Below are positions 6,359-15,900 of a stretch of DNA of 15,937 nt, one piece after another. Numbering within the stretch: position 1 is the stretch's first letter; every line of letters begins with the position of its first letter. This stretch comes from CAYLUN01 sp964386865. GTDB taxonomy: Bacteria; Verrucomicrobiota; Kiritimatiellia; RFP12; UBA1067. The position numbers and the translations under genes are program-made. A model generated the notes under the pieces. It was given only the letters and a program-made list of their open reading frames with translations, searched no databases and was not told where the DNA came from. The stretch is taken from positions 1 to 15,937 of the forward strand of contig CAYLUN010000115.1 in assembly GCA_964386865.1 (NCBI GenBank), read 5' to 3'.

Positions 6359-7968
6359 TGCTTACGTGCCTTTTTCTTGGCGTTCTTGGGCTGCCCGTCG
6401 GGAACGGTCGGCCCCGCGTCTTTAGCGTACTGGTCGCTGAGGGCTTGCCAGCGGGCGGCCATGTCGCGCACGCGGTCGGGCTGTGCGGCGGCGAGGTTAC
6501 GCTGCTCGCTGCGGTCAGCGGCGAGGTCGTAGAGCTCCCAGGCGTCCTGGTCGATCTTCGCGGAGACGAGCTTAAAGTCGCCCATGCGCAGGGCGCGGTT
6601 GCCCTCGTGGCTGAAGTAGAGGCACTCGCGCTTGACCGCGCCGTCCTTGGCGAAGGCGGGAGCGAGGCTGCGGCCGGGGAAGGGCGGCGCGCCGGCGGGG
6701 AGCGCGGGCTTTGCGCCGACGAGGTCGAGCACGGTGGGGACGACGTCGATCACGTGGCAGAGGTCGCGGCGCAGCTCGTTGCGCGCGGCGATGCCGGCGG
6801 GCCAGTGGGCCACGAGCGGCGTGGCGATGCCGCCTTCGTGCACCCAGGTCTTGTGGCGGCGGAAGGGGGTGTTGGCGACGGTGGACCAGCCAGGGCCGAG
6901 GCAGAGGAAGCTGTCGGCTGAGCCGGGCGCGGCCTGCGGGTCGTGGCCGTCGCCGCGCACCATCATTTCGGCGCTGGCGCCGTTGTCGGAGGCGAAGAGG
7001 ACGAGGGTGTTGTCAAAGGCGCCCATGGCGCGGAGCTGATCGAGCACGCGGCCGATCTCGCGGTCCATGCGGTCGACCATGGCGGCGTGGACGGCCATCT
7101 TGTCGGCCTGGAAGGCGCGCTGGGCGGGCGTGAGGGAGTCCCACGGAAGCGGGCGGTTCACCTCGTTGGTGCCGAGGATTTCGAGATCCTTGGGGAAGTG
7201 GTAGGGCGGCCCGAGCTGGCGCTCGGCGGCGGAGAGTCCGCAGGAGACGAGGCCCATGGCTTGCTGCCGCTTGAAGCGCTCGTCGCGAACGGCCTCCCAC
7301 CCTTTGACGTAGCGGTCGCGGTAGCGGGCGATGTCTTCGGCCGGCGCCTGGAGGGGGAAGTGGGGCACGGTGAAGGCGAGGTAGGACAAGAAGGGCTGCC
7401 CTGCGAATTTCTCCGCGTGTTCTTTGAGGCAGCGGATGGCGTGGTCGGCGAACGCGGTGGAGGTGTAGTAGCCGCTATCCTTGGCCACAGGGGGCTGCGG
7501 CACATCGTCTAGGAGGGCCTGCTTCGGGCCGAAGTTTCGATTGTGGTCCTCGATGTCATAGGAGTGGTCGAAGCCGCCGTCGGCCACGGGCTTCGGCGCG
7601 CCGTTGACGTGCCACTTGCCCGAGTGATAGCTGCGGTAGCCGAGGGGCTTGAGGAGGTGCGGCAGGGTGCGCGTCCAGGCGGGGAAGTTGCCTTGGCGCG
7701 GGTCGGAGTGCGTCTGCTGCGGGTAGTAGCCGGTGACGAGGGCGCAGCGTGTGGGCCAGCAGCGGGCGGTGTTGTAACACTGGGTAAAGCGCACGCCGTC
7801 CTTGGCGAGGCCGTCGAGGTTGGGCGTGGCGATCTCGGAGCCGTAGCAGCCTATGTCCGAGTAGCCGAGGTCGTCGGCGAGGATGATGAGCACGTTGGGC
7901 TTGTTCGCGGCGGAGGCGGCGGAGGCGAGCAGGGCCAGGGAGGCGAGGGTGTGGAACAACAGTTTCAT
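6355..7968 (-). CDS. Sec-exported type I sulfatase resembling the S1_4 arylsulfatase group (CWPTR core)
   Basis: Encodes 537 residues. A clear Sec signal (MKLLFHTLASLALLASAASA, residues 1-20) precedes the mature start KPNVLIILADDLGYSDIGCYG. The core ARCWPTRCALVTGYYP contains C70-W-P-T-R74, the formylglycine motif in the form I associate with subfamily S1_4. Other landmarks are DD (32-33), SGKWH (116-120), VPHFPLQAP (201-209), ASDNGAS (326-332) and HKTWVHEGG (372-380). The last 14 residues form a lysine-rich tail (QPKNAKKKARKQ). GGAGA lies about eleven bases before the start. It is probably the first gene of a coupled three-gene unit with the Tat sulfatase and the GH50-like gene. A spacer of 95 bases with a double hairpin separates it from the upstream sulfatase. 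Activity needs a formylglycine-generating or radical-SAM maturase, not present here. Confidence 0.9.
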   Translation of the reverse strand: MKLLFHTLASLALLASAASAANKPNVLIILADDLGYSDIGCYGSEIATPNLDGLAKDGVRFTQCYNTARCWPTRCALVTGYYPQQTHSDPRQGNFPAWTRTLPHLLKPLGYRSYHSGKWHVNGAPKPVADGGFDHSYDIEDHNRNFGPKQALLDDVPQPPVAKDSGYYTSTAFADHAIRCLKEHAEKFAGQPFLSYLAFTVPHFPLQAPAEDIARYRDRYVKGWEAVRDERFKRQQAMGLVSCGLSAAERQLGPPYHFPKDLEILGTNEVNRPLPWDSLTPAQRAFQADKMAVHAAMVDRMDREIGRVLDQLRAMGAFDNTLVLFASDNGASAEMMVRGDGHDPQAAPGSADSFLCLGPGWSTVANTPFRRHKTWVHEGGIATPLVAHWPAGIAARNELRRDLCHVIDVVPTVLDLVGAKPALPAGAPPFPGRSLAPAFAKDGAVKRECLYFSHEGNRALRMGDFKLVSAKIDQDAWELYDLAADRSEQRNLAAAQPDRVRDMAARWQALSDQYAKDAGPTVPDGQPKNAKKKARKQ

Positions 7969-7990
7969 GAAGGGTATCTCTCCGTGTATG

Positions 7991-8049
7991 TTGTGCCGCC
8001 TTCAGGCGGCGGCTCATCGTTGCTGCGTTGCCGGCTGAAGCCGGTACAA
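7991..8049. repeat. REPIN-like element: two inverted 20-base hairpin units
   Basis: Unit 1, TTGTGCCGCCTTCAGGCGGC (7991-8010), folds as GCCGCC-TTCA-GGCGGC. Unit 2 (8030-8049) read on the minus strand is TTGTACCGGCTTCAGCCGGC and folds around the same TTCA loop. The two match at 17 of 20 positions. Two of the three differences, unit positions 9 and 16, form a base pair that is C-G in one copy and G-C in the other. The units face each other across 19 bases, the architecture of a REP doublet mobilised by a TnpA-REP (RAYT) transposase. It lies between two minus-strand sulfatase genes and may shape or stabilise the mRNA there. Confidence 0.6.
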
Positions 8050-8063
8050 CGAACGAAAAAGCG

Positions 8064-9665
8064 TCATTCGTTGCCGGGTTTGCGGTTGAGCTTGGCTTGC
8101 TGCTGTTTTGCGGCTTTGCCGGGACGGTTCGGGCGCTCGGCAGCGGGCTTGGCGGCTTTACCGTAGGGCTCCGGGTCGGTCTCGCCGTAGAGCGCGCGCA
8201 GCCGGGCGAGTTCGGCTTTGAGCTCCTTCGCCGCGTCCGCGTAGGCGGGGTCGGCGTAGACGCTGCGCAACTGCGACGGATCCTTCTCTCGGTCGAAGAG
8301 GTCCCACTCGTCGGTGGCGCTGTAGTGCGCCAGCGTGTAGCGGGCGGTGCGCACGCCGAGGTGCTGGGGCACGCCGTGGCCGGGGTCGTAGTAGCGGTAG
8401 AAGACGCTGGCGCGCCAGTCGGCCGGCGCTTCGCCGCGCAGGAGTGGGAGGAGCGAGCGGCCGTGCAGGCTGGACGGCGCCTGGCCCCCGGCGATGGCGA
8501 CGAAGGTCGGCGCGTAGTCGATGTTCTGGATCATGGCCAAGGGGCGGGCGCCGGGCTGCACGACGCCGGGCCAGCGGATGATGAAGGGCATGCGGATGGA
8601 CTCTTCCAGGATCCAGCGCTTGTCGAACCAGCCGTGCTCGCCGATATAGAAGCCTTGGTCGGAGGAGTAGATCACGACCGTGTTCTTATCGAGCCCGCTC
8701 TTCGCTAGGTAGTCCAGCACGCGGCCGACGCTGTCGTCCACGGACTTGACGCAGCGCAGGTAGTCCTTGGCGTAGGTCTGGTACTTCCAGCGCACGAGGT
8801 CTTGGCCTTGCGGGTTCAGCTTGCGGAAGGCCTCGTTGCGGGACTGATACAGGTCGGGGATCTTGTCGAGCGGCTTGTCGGCTTGGATCTTGAGGTCGCC
8901 GGGCAGCAGCATGTCCTTATCGATGGAGAGCTTCTGAGCCTTGTGGACCGACGCGCGGTTCGAGTAATCGTCGAAGAGCGTGTCGGGTTCGGGCACGGTC
9001 ACGTCGTCCAGCAGGTGGGCGTAGCGCTCCGGCGGGATCCAGTTGCGGTGGGGGGCCTTGTGCTGCACCATCAGCATGAAGGGCTTGGCGCGGTCGCGGC
9101 TGTCCAGCCACCGCAGCGAGAGGTCGGTGATCACGTCCGAGGCGTACCCCGCACATTTGATTGACCCCGTGGTGCTGGTGAAAGACGGGTCGTTATACAC
9201 GCCCTGTCCGGGCAGCAGGCACCAGTAGTCGGTCTCCGTGGTGGTGGCGCCCAGGTGCCACTTGCCGACGAGCGCGGTCTGGTAGCCGGCGGCACGCAGC
9301 GCGGAGGGGAACTTCCAGGTGCCGGGGGTGACCTCTTCGTTCAGGTAGCGGACGCCGTTCGCGTGGCCGTGCAGGCCGGTCAGGACGGCGGCGCGGCTGG
9401 GCGAGCAGATCGAGTTGCCGCAGAAGCTGTTGAGGAACAGCGCGCCCTCTGAGGCGAGGCGGTCGATGTTGGGGGTGATTTTCTGCTCGCGGCAGAAGGC
9501 GGAGAGTCGCAGGTTGTAGGCGCCGATGGTCTGCGGCGCGTGGTCGTCGCTAAAGATGAAGACGATGTTGGGTCGCGCGGGGGCGGCGTCCGCTGCATGG
9601 AGCGCGGCTGGCAAGGCCAACAGCGCGCACGACCAAGCCGCCCCGATAAACGAGATTCGCCTCAT
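8064..9665 (-). CDS. Sec-exported type I sulfatase resembling the S1_11 N-acetylglucosamine-6-sulfatase group (CSPSR core)
   Basis: Encodes 533 residues from the ATG at 9665. The frame also allows GTG at 9680, but a strong AGGGGG five bases before 9665 decides the start. A Sec signal (MRRISF, then a hydrophobic core, ending about AALHA at 24) precedes RPNIVFIFSDDHAPQTIGAY. The signature NSICSPSRAAVLTG carries C87-S-P-S-R91. VGKWHLG (133-139), QHKAPH (201-206) and SSDQGFYIGEHGWFDKRW (334-351) match the pattern I associate with S1_11 enzymes, which remove the 6-O-sulfate of N-acetylglucosamine in glycosaminoglycans or mucin-type glycans. The C-terminal 30 residues are rich in lysine, arginine, proline and glutamine. 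It is the first minus-strand gene after the divergent promoter region and probably leads the whole sulfatase cluster. The subfamily and substrate are by pattern memory, less certain than the sulfatase call. Confidence 0.92.
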   Translation of the reverse strand: MRRISFIGAAWSCALLALPAALHAADAAPARPNIVFIFSDDHAPQTIGAYNLRLSAFCREQKITPNIDRLASEGALFLNSFCGNSICSPSRAAVLTGLHGHANGVRYLNEEVTPGTWKFPSALRAAGYQTALVGKWHLGATTTETDYWCLLPGQGVYNDPSFTSTTGSIKCAGYASDVITDLSLRWLDSRDRAKPFMLMVQHKAPHRNWIPPERYAHLLDDVTVPEPDTLFDDYSNRASVHKAQKLSIDKDMLLPGDLKIQADKPLDKIPDLYQSRNEAFRKLNPQGQDLVRWKYQTYAKDYLRCVKSVDDSVGRVLDYLAKSGLDKNTVVIYSSDQGFYIGEHGWFDKRWILEESIRMPFIIRWPGVVQPGARPLAMIQNIDYAPTFVAIAGGQAPSSLHGRSLLPLLRGEAPADWRASVFYRYYDPGHGVPQHLGVRTARYTLAHYSATDEWDLFDREKDPSQLRSVYADPAYADAAKELKAELARLRALYGETDPEPYGKAAKPAAERPNRPGKAAKQQQAKLNRKPGNE

Positions 9666-9670
9666 TTGAG

Positions 9671-9676
9671 CCCCCT
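9671..9676 (-). promoter_or_regulatory. Ribosome binding site that fixes the start of the S1_11-like sulfatase
   Basis: AGGGGG on the minus strand, five bases before the ATG at 9665. It shows that the in-frame GTG at 9680, which lies upstream of this site, is not the likely start. Confidence 0.6.
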
Positions 9677-9700
9677 TCACTCCGTGACGCCCATTGCGAA

Positions 9701-9720
9701 CGGGGACAGGAGTGTCCCCG
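9701..9720. repeat. Perfect 8-bp hairpin in the sulfatase leader
   Basis: CGGGGACA (9701-9708), loop GGAG, TGTCCCCG (9713-9720). It lies between the candidate promoter and the ribosome binding site of the minus-strand sulfatase, so it would fold in that mRNA leader. No U-run follows, so it is not an evident terminator. It could be a dispersed palindromic repeat or a leader structure. Confidence 0.5.
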
Positions 9721-9750
9721 CTCCCAGCGTAAACGTCTTCTTGCAGGTGT

Positions 9751-9780
9751 ATATTAGCACGACCGGCTTGCCGTTCACAA
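9751..9780 (-). promoter_or_regulatory. Candidate sigma-70-type promoter for the sulfatase cluster
   Basis: On the minus strand, TTGTGA (9780-9775) is followed after 18 bases by TAATAT (9756-9751). Four of six -35 positions and about half of the -10 positions fit the consensus. It sits about 85 bases before the sulfatase start, giving a leader that contains the 9701-9720 hairpin. Confidence 0.35.
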
Positions 9781-9791
9781 CTGCCCGCCTC

Positions 9792-9809
9792 CCCCCATGT
9801 TCATGGGGG
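9792..9809. repeat. Perfect 8-bp palindrome with a two-base loop
   Basis: CCCCCATG (9792-9799), TT, CATGGGGG (9802-9809). It sits upstream of the minus-strand promoter candidate and far from the plus-strand start. It may be a protein-binding site or a dispersed palindrome; no T-run supports termination. Confidence 0.45.
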
Positions 9810-9906
9810 CGGAAATTCCACTTTGGGCGAGACAGGCACAACAGGGAATGTCCCCGCGGGCGCACAACCGAATTCGCCCACGGGTGCCACCTTGAAAACA
9901 TTTCTC

Positions 9907-9936
9907 TTAATAACATCCCGTCCGCTGACGTATACT
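9907..9936 (+). promoter_or_regulatory. Weak candidate promoter for the giant-protein gene
   Basis: TATACT (9931-9936) is a good -10 box, but the sequence 18 bases upstream, TTAATA (9907-9912), is a poor -35. The start codon follows about 48 bases later. Use of an alternative sigma factor or an activator is possible. Confidence 0.28.
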
Positions 9937-9972
9937 AGTTGAAACCGTTGAATCATGTTCGGTCTAGGAAGC

Positions 9973-9979
9973 GGAGGGG
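9973..9979 (+). promoter_or_regulatory. Ribosome binding site that fixes the start of the giant-protein gene
   Basis: GGAGGGG lies five bases before the ATG at 9985. An in-frame ATG at 9955 and an in-frame GTG at 9979 are possible starts but lack this support. The signal peptide also begins naturally at 9985. Confidence 0.65.
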
Positions 9980-9984
9980 TGGCC

Positions 9985-12900
9985 ATGAGCGAGAGAACAG
10001 TATTGGCGTGCGGGCTTGCGCTCGCGTTCGCGTGCGGCGCGCAGGAGATCGGGTACATCGAAGCCTTTAGTCTGGCGGCGGACCGCGAGGCTGCGCTCAA
10101 GGAGCTGGTTCCCGGCACGGACGACTACTATTACTTCCACGCCCTGCACGCGCAGAACAGCGGTGCGCGGCCGCGTTTCCAGGAGACGCTGGATCGCTGG
10201 GTGCGCGAGCGCAACGGCACCGTGACCGACCGCGCTCGAGAATTGCTCAACCGCCAAGCCCTGCTCGACTACGACAAGGAGCCCAAGAAGAGCCTCGATT
10301 ACCTGCGTCGCGAGCTGGGGCTGACCTTTGACCACGCCCGCAAGACCGGCGAGCGCGCGGGCGACGCGCCCACGGCGCTCGACAACGCGCTGCTTGGGGT
10401 GCCGGCGCTTCTGCGCAAGGCGCTGGCCCAGGAGCCACGCAGCCTCGAGCGGCTCGAGGACGCGGGGCTTGTGCTCGTCGCAGGCCAGAAGATCACCGAC
10501 GAGCAGCGCCGCAGCCTGCTCGCCCGCCTGCGCCGCCCGGACTTCCCCGGCGTGGTTGACCTGATCGTCGCCGACCTCGCATACCGAGACAGCCGCGGCT
10601 TCGGCTCGCACGCCATCCACCGCCTCCTGACGCTCGCGCAGCTGGACGAGCTGCTGCAGAAGCGGCCCGCGCTGCGCAACGAGTCCGCCTTCGTCACCGC
10701 CTACCTCGCCAAGCTCGCGCCGGAGGACGAGGTCGATCTCGACACCGACCCGGCGGCGCGCGAGGCCTACTACGAGCGTGTCTGGGCCTTTGTCCAGACG
10801 CTCGACCCCGTCCACAACTCGCTTAAGGCCAACGCGCTCTACAACCGCCTGCGCCACGACCAGGGCAAGGGCGTCTATGACCGCGCCCGCTTCCTCGACT
10901 ACGTCAGGCTGCCGCGCGAGGTCCACTACCTGCGGCCCGAGTACCGCCAGCAGGTGCCGCGCGGCGACCAGTTCGCCCAACTGAGCCAGGACTTCCGGTT
11001 GGTCGCGCTGCCGCCGGTGCGCAACGACGAGCCGCTGGTGCGCAGCTACCTGCTGGAGTTCTTCAAGGGCGACGCGGACTACGCGGCGTTCACGCCCACC
11101 ATCCGCGACGACTTCCTCAAGCCGCTCTTCGCCGAAGCCAAGATCGTCAACGGCGTGGGCGACCCGCAGCAGTGGGCGCCGCTGCTCGCGCCCGACGCTT
11201 ACAAGCGGCTCAAGGAGCGCGTGGACATCGATTTCGCATCGGACAATCCGCTCACCTTCGGCGCGGACGCTCCGGTCAAACTATCCGCCTTCGTCAAGAA
11301 CGTGCCCGCGCTACTCGTGAAGGTCTATGAGATCAACACCTTCAACTACTACCGCGAGACGGGGCAGCCCCTCAACCTCGCAGTCAACCTCGACGGCCTC
11401 GTTGCCTCGGTGACGCGCCGCGTGGAGTACAAGGAGACCGCCGAGCGCCGCGTGACCCGCACCTTCGACTTGCCCGAACTCAAGGGGCGCGGCGCGTACG
11501 TCGTGGAGCTGATCGGTAACGGCAAGAGCAGCCGCGCGCTCGTGCAGAAGGGGCGGCTGGATGTGCTGCAGGAGGTGACCTCGGCCGGCCACTCGTTCAC
11601 CGTGCTGGACGAGGCTGGCAAACGCGTGGTAGATGCGAGCGGCTGGCTGGGCGGCCGCGAGTTCGCCGCGGACCAGGAGGGCTGCATCCTCATTCCCTTC
11701 AGCACTGCTCCGAAGGGCGAGAACATCGTGATCCGGCAGGGCGGCTTCGCTACGCTGCTGCGCTTCGACCACCTCGCCGAGACCTACGCGCTGAAGGCGG
11801 GCGTCTATGTGGATCGCGAGTCTCTGATCCGGCGCGAGAAGGCGTTGATCGCGGTGCGCCCTGTGCTGACCGTGAACGGCCGCCCCGTCAGCCTCAAGCT
11901 GCTGGAAGAACCTCGGCTTGTGATCCGCTCCACAGACATCCAGGGCATTGTGACTGAGAAAGAAGTGCCGGGGCTGACTTTGCGCGAGGACGCCGAGACG
12001 GTGCAGGAGATTCAGGTTCCCGAGGGCGCCGTCAACCTCGCGGTCACGCTCAAGGCACGCATCCAGAATCTGAGCCTGAGCAAAAAGGTGGATCTGCAGG
12101 ACGGCGAAACGTTTGCGTTCAATGGAATCGAGCGGACGACGGAAGTGCAGACTCTGCACGTCGGCCGAAACACGGCTGGCTACTACGTGGACGCCCGCGG
12201 CAAGAACGGCGAGCCGCTGCCCGGCGAGCCGCTGGCGTGTTTCTTCAAGCCCCGCTGTTTCCGCGAGGAGGTGCATGCTGTGCTCAAGACCGATGCGCAG
12301 GGCCGGGCTCTGCTGGGCGTGTTGGACGGCGTCGCGCGGTTCCGCATTCAGGCGTCCGCCGGGCCGGAACTCGCGTGGTCGCCTTCGCGCGACGCGTGCG
12401 ACTATCCGGAAGCGCTACAGGGCAAGGCTGGCGAAAATCTTCGCGTGCCCATCGTGTGGTACGCGGCTGATCTGACGTCGGAAGCCTCGCTGCTCGAGAC
12501 GCGCCATGGCCAGTTCGTGAAGGACTGGAATGCGGCGCTCATGGCGAAGAACGGTTTTCTCGAACTGAGCGGCCTGCCTGCTGGCGACTACTCGCTTTAT
12601 CTCAAGACAGAGGGGCGCGAAATCGCTGTGCGCGTGACTGCCGGAGACGCACGCGACGGCTTTGTCGTGTCGCCGCGCCGGGCGTTGGAGCTGCCGCGCC
12701 TCGCGCCGCTGAACGTGGTTTCGGTGACGCTTGGCAAAGAGGCCGTGGAGGTCCGGCTGGCGAACGCGACGCCCTTCAGCCGCGTCCACCTGATCGCGAC
12801 GCGCTATATCCCCGAGTATGACCTGTTCGACAAGTTGGGCCAGTCCTGTACGCCGGGCTTATTGGCGCAGCCGTGGCAGCCGACGCGCACCTTCTACGAG

Positions 12901-15900
12901 TCGGGGCGCGACATCGGCGACGAGTACCGCTACATCCTCGACCGCCAGCAGGCCGCCAAGTATCCGGGAAACATGCTGGAGCGGCCGGGACTGTTGCTCA
13001 ACCCGTGGTCCGTGCGCTCGACCGAAGCCGAGGCTGAGCATTTGGCCGCGAGCACCGAGTTCGTGAATCAGGCCGCCGGCCTGGCGCGGTCGGCGATGAA
13101 AGGGTATGGCGGAAAAGGCGCGAAAGGGGGCGCTGTTGAAGGTTACTTCGGCCTCGACTTCTTGAAGCAGCCCGCCGTCGCACTACTCAATGTCGTGCCG
13201 GACAAGGAAGGCAAGGTCGTGGTTCCGCGCGAGGCGCTCAAGGGGTTGCCCTATCTGCGCGTGCTGGCGGTCGATCCGACGACCACGGTTCTCAAGTGCG
13301 TGGCGCTGGAGGACTCGCCCGTGGCGACGCGCGAGCTGCGGCAGGTGGCGGGGCTCGACCCCAAGAAGACGTTCGCCGAGCAGAAGCGCATCACGGCCGT
13401 GGCGGCGAAGGCCGCCGTGACGGTCGGCGATGTGACCACGGCCCGCTTCGAGACCTACGACACGGTAGCCAAGGCCTACCGGCTGCTGGCCACGCTCAAC
13501 GCGGACGCGACTTTCGGGGAGTTCTCCTTTGTGGCGAACTGGCCCGACCTGGACGCCAAGGAGCAGCGTCGCCTCTACTCCAAATACGCCTGCCACGAGC
13601 TGAGCTTCTTCCTCTATCACAAAGACCGGAAGTTCTTCGACGCGGTGATTGCGCCGCACCTGAAGAACAAGAAAGATAAGACCTTCCTCGACCACTGGCT
13701 GCTCGGCGACGACCTCGCTGGCTACTTGGAGCCGTGGCGCTTCGGCCGGCTGAACGCGGCCGAGCGCGTGCTGCTGGGCAAGCGCCTGCGGGAGCAAGAG
13801 GCGTCGGTCACGCGCGACCTGCGCGAGTCCGTGGAGCTGATTCCGCCGGACATGGAGGCGTTCAACCGCCGCTTCGATACGGCTGTGCAGACCGGTGCGC
13901 TCGAGGCTGACGCACCTGCGGGCGGTGCTGCCGGAGCGGTCGACGCGCTGCGCAAGAGCATGAGCGAGAAGCAGGCGGGTCAACTGGGAGCTTACATGGC
14001 CACCTCCGATATGTCGTCTGTGATCGTTCCGCCCGCACCGGCTGCTGCGCCTGCGCCCATGGCCGCTGGCTTAGCGATGGATCCGTTCGCCGCTGCCGAC
14101 GGTAAGGAGTCCGCGAAGGCCGAGCGCCGGGCGGGCGCTCTGAGCGTGAAAATGAAAGCGGCGCCTGATAGCAGTATGCGCCAGCGCGGCCTAGCGCTTG
14201 TCGAAAAGGAAATGAAAGACGCCGACAAGGACGGTGCCGCGCCGCTCGAAGAGAGCGTCTTCTTCGCCAAACAGGATAAGCCGCGTGAGGAGGCGCGGCG
14301 CTTCTTCCAGAAACTCGACCAGACGCAGGAGTGGGCCGAAAACAACTACTGGCATTTGCCGATCGAAGAGCAGGACGCCGACCTCGTCGCGGTCAACGCC
14401 TTCTGGCGCGACTACGCGGCGCACGACGGCCAGGCGCCCTTCCTCTCAAAGGCCTTCCCCGAGACGGCCACGACCTTCACCGAGATGATGCTGGCGCTGG
14501 CCGTGCTGGAACTGCCGTTCAAAGCCGGGAAACACGAGGAGAAGGTCGAAGGCTTGGGCTACACGCTGACGGCCGCCACGCCCGCGCTGCTCTTCCACCG
14601 CGAGATCTGCGAGACGCCTCGCAAGGAGACGGCCGGCGGCGTGCTGGTGGCCCAGCACTTCTTCCGCGCGGACGACCGCGAGCGTGTCGAGAATGGCGAA
14701 CGCTTCGACAAGCTGGTTGTCGAGGAATTCCTGCCGCACGTGGTGTACGGGGCGCAGGTGGTGCTGACCAACCCCACGGGCAGCCGGCAGAAGTTGCACG
14801 CGCTGCTCCAGATCCCGATGGGCGCGCTACCCGTCAACAGCGGCTTTTACACGCGCGGCCTCTATATCGTGCTGGAGCCCTACAGCACGCAGACGCAGGA
14901 GTACTTCTTCTACTTTTCGGCGACGGGGGACTACCCGCACTACCCGGTCACGCTGGCCGACAACGCATGCGTGGTCGGCAGCGCGGCACCGTTCTCGTTC
15001 CACGTCGTCAACAAGCTGAGCAAGGTGGACACGACCTCGTGGGCGTGGATCTCGCAGAACGGCACCGAGGAGGAGGTGCTCGCGTTCCTGAACACGCAGA
15101 ACATCCGGCGCATTGAGAGCGAGCTGGTCGAGATCGCGTGGCGCATGAAAGACCGGGCGTTCTTCAAGAAGGTTGTCGCGCTCGTGGAGACGCGCCACGT
15201 CTACGACGAGACGCTCTGGTCGTACGGCGTGTTCAACGACGATCCCGCGACGATCCGCGAGTTCCTGCGGCACCACGATTTTGCTGACCGTTGCGGGCTC
15301 TGTCTGGTTTCGCCGCTGCTGACGCTCGAGCCTGTCGAGCGGTGTGACTACCAGCACTTGGAGTACGCTCCGCTTGTGAATCCGCGCGTACACCAAGTCG
15401 GCGCGAGGCGCACGATCCTGAACACCCGTTTCCGGGAGCACTATCAGAGGCTCCTGAGCGTGCTCAGTTACAAAGCCAAGTTGGACGCAGCCGACACGCT
15501 GGCTGTCGCGTACTATATGACGCTTCAAGACCGCGTGGCCGAGGCCGCCGAGTGGTTCGGACGTGTGGATCGCAAGGCCGTGCCGGAGCAGCTCCAGAGC
15601 GACTACCTTGAGGCGTATCTGGCATTTTACAAAGGTGACCTTGAGCTGGCGCGAAAGATCGCGATGCGGCACGCGGACGAGGGCGTGGATCGCTGGCGCA
15701 ACCGTTTCGCGCAGGTGCTGGCTCAGCTAAACGAGATTGCGGGCGGGGCGGCGGAGGTCACCGACCAGGAGAAGCGCGACCAGGCGCAGGCCGCGCTGGC
15801 GGCCTCCGAGCCCGTGCTGGAGCTACAGGTCGAGGCGGGCCGGATTCGGCTCGACACGCGCAACCTCAAGGCCTGCACGCTCAACTTCTACCCCATGGAC

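Larger units (their letters stand above)
9681..9984. other. Divergent intergenic region between the sulfatase cluster and the giant-protein gene
   Basis: About 300 bases without a credible gene. It holds a candidate minus-strand promoter (9751-9780), a weak plus-strand promoter (9907-9936) and two perfect hairpins (9701-9720 and 9792-9809). It also holds the self-complementary CCCGCGGG (9853-9860) and two similar strings, GGAGTGTCCCCGC (9709-9721) and GGAATGTCCCCGC (9845-9857), differing at one position. A 79-codon minus-strand frame (9677-9916) crosses both hairpins and resembles no family I know, so it is treated as non-coding. Transcription in both directions must be controlled from here. 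Confidence 0.6.

Noticed and set aside
9677..9916. A 79-codon minus-strand frame in the divergent spacer
   Set aside because: It crosses two perfect hairpins, has no known relatives, no good ribosome binding site and spacer-like composition.
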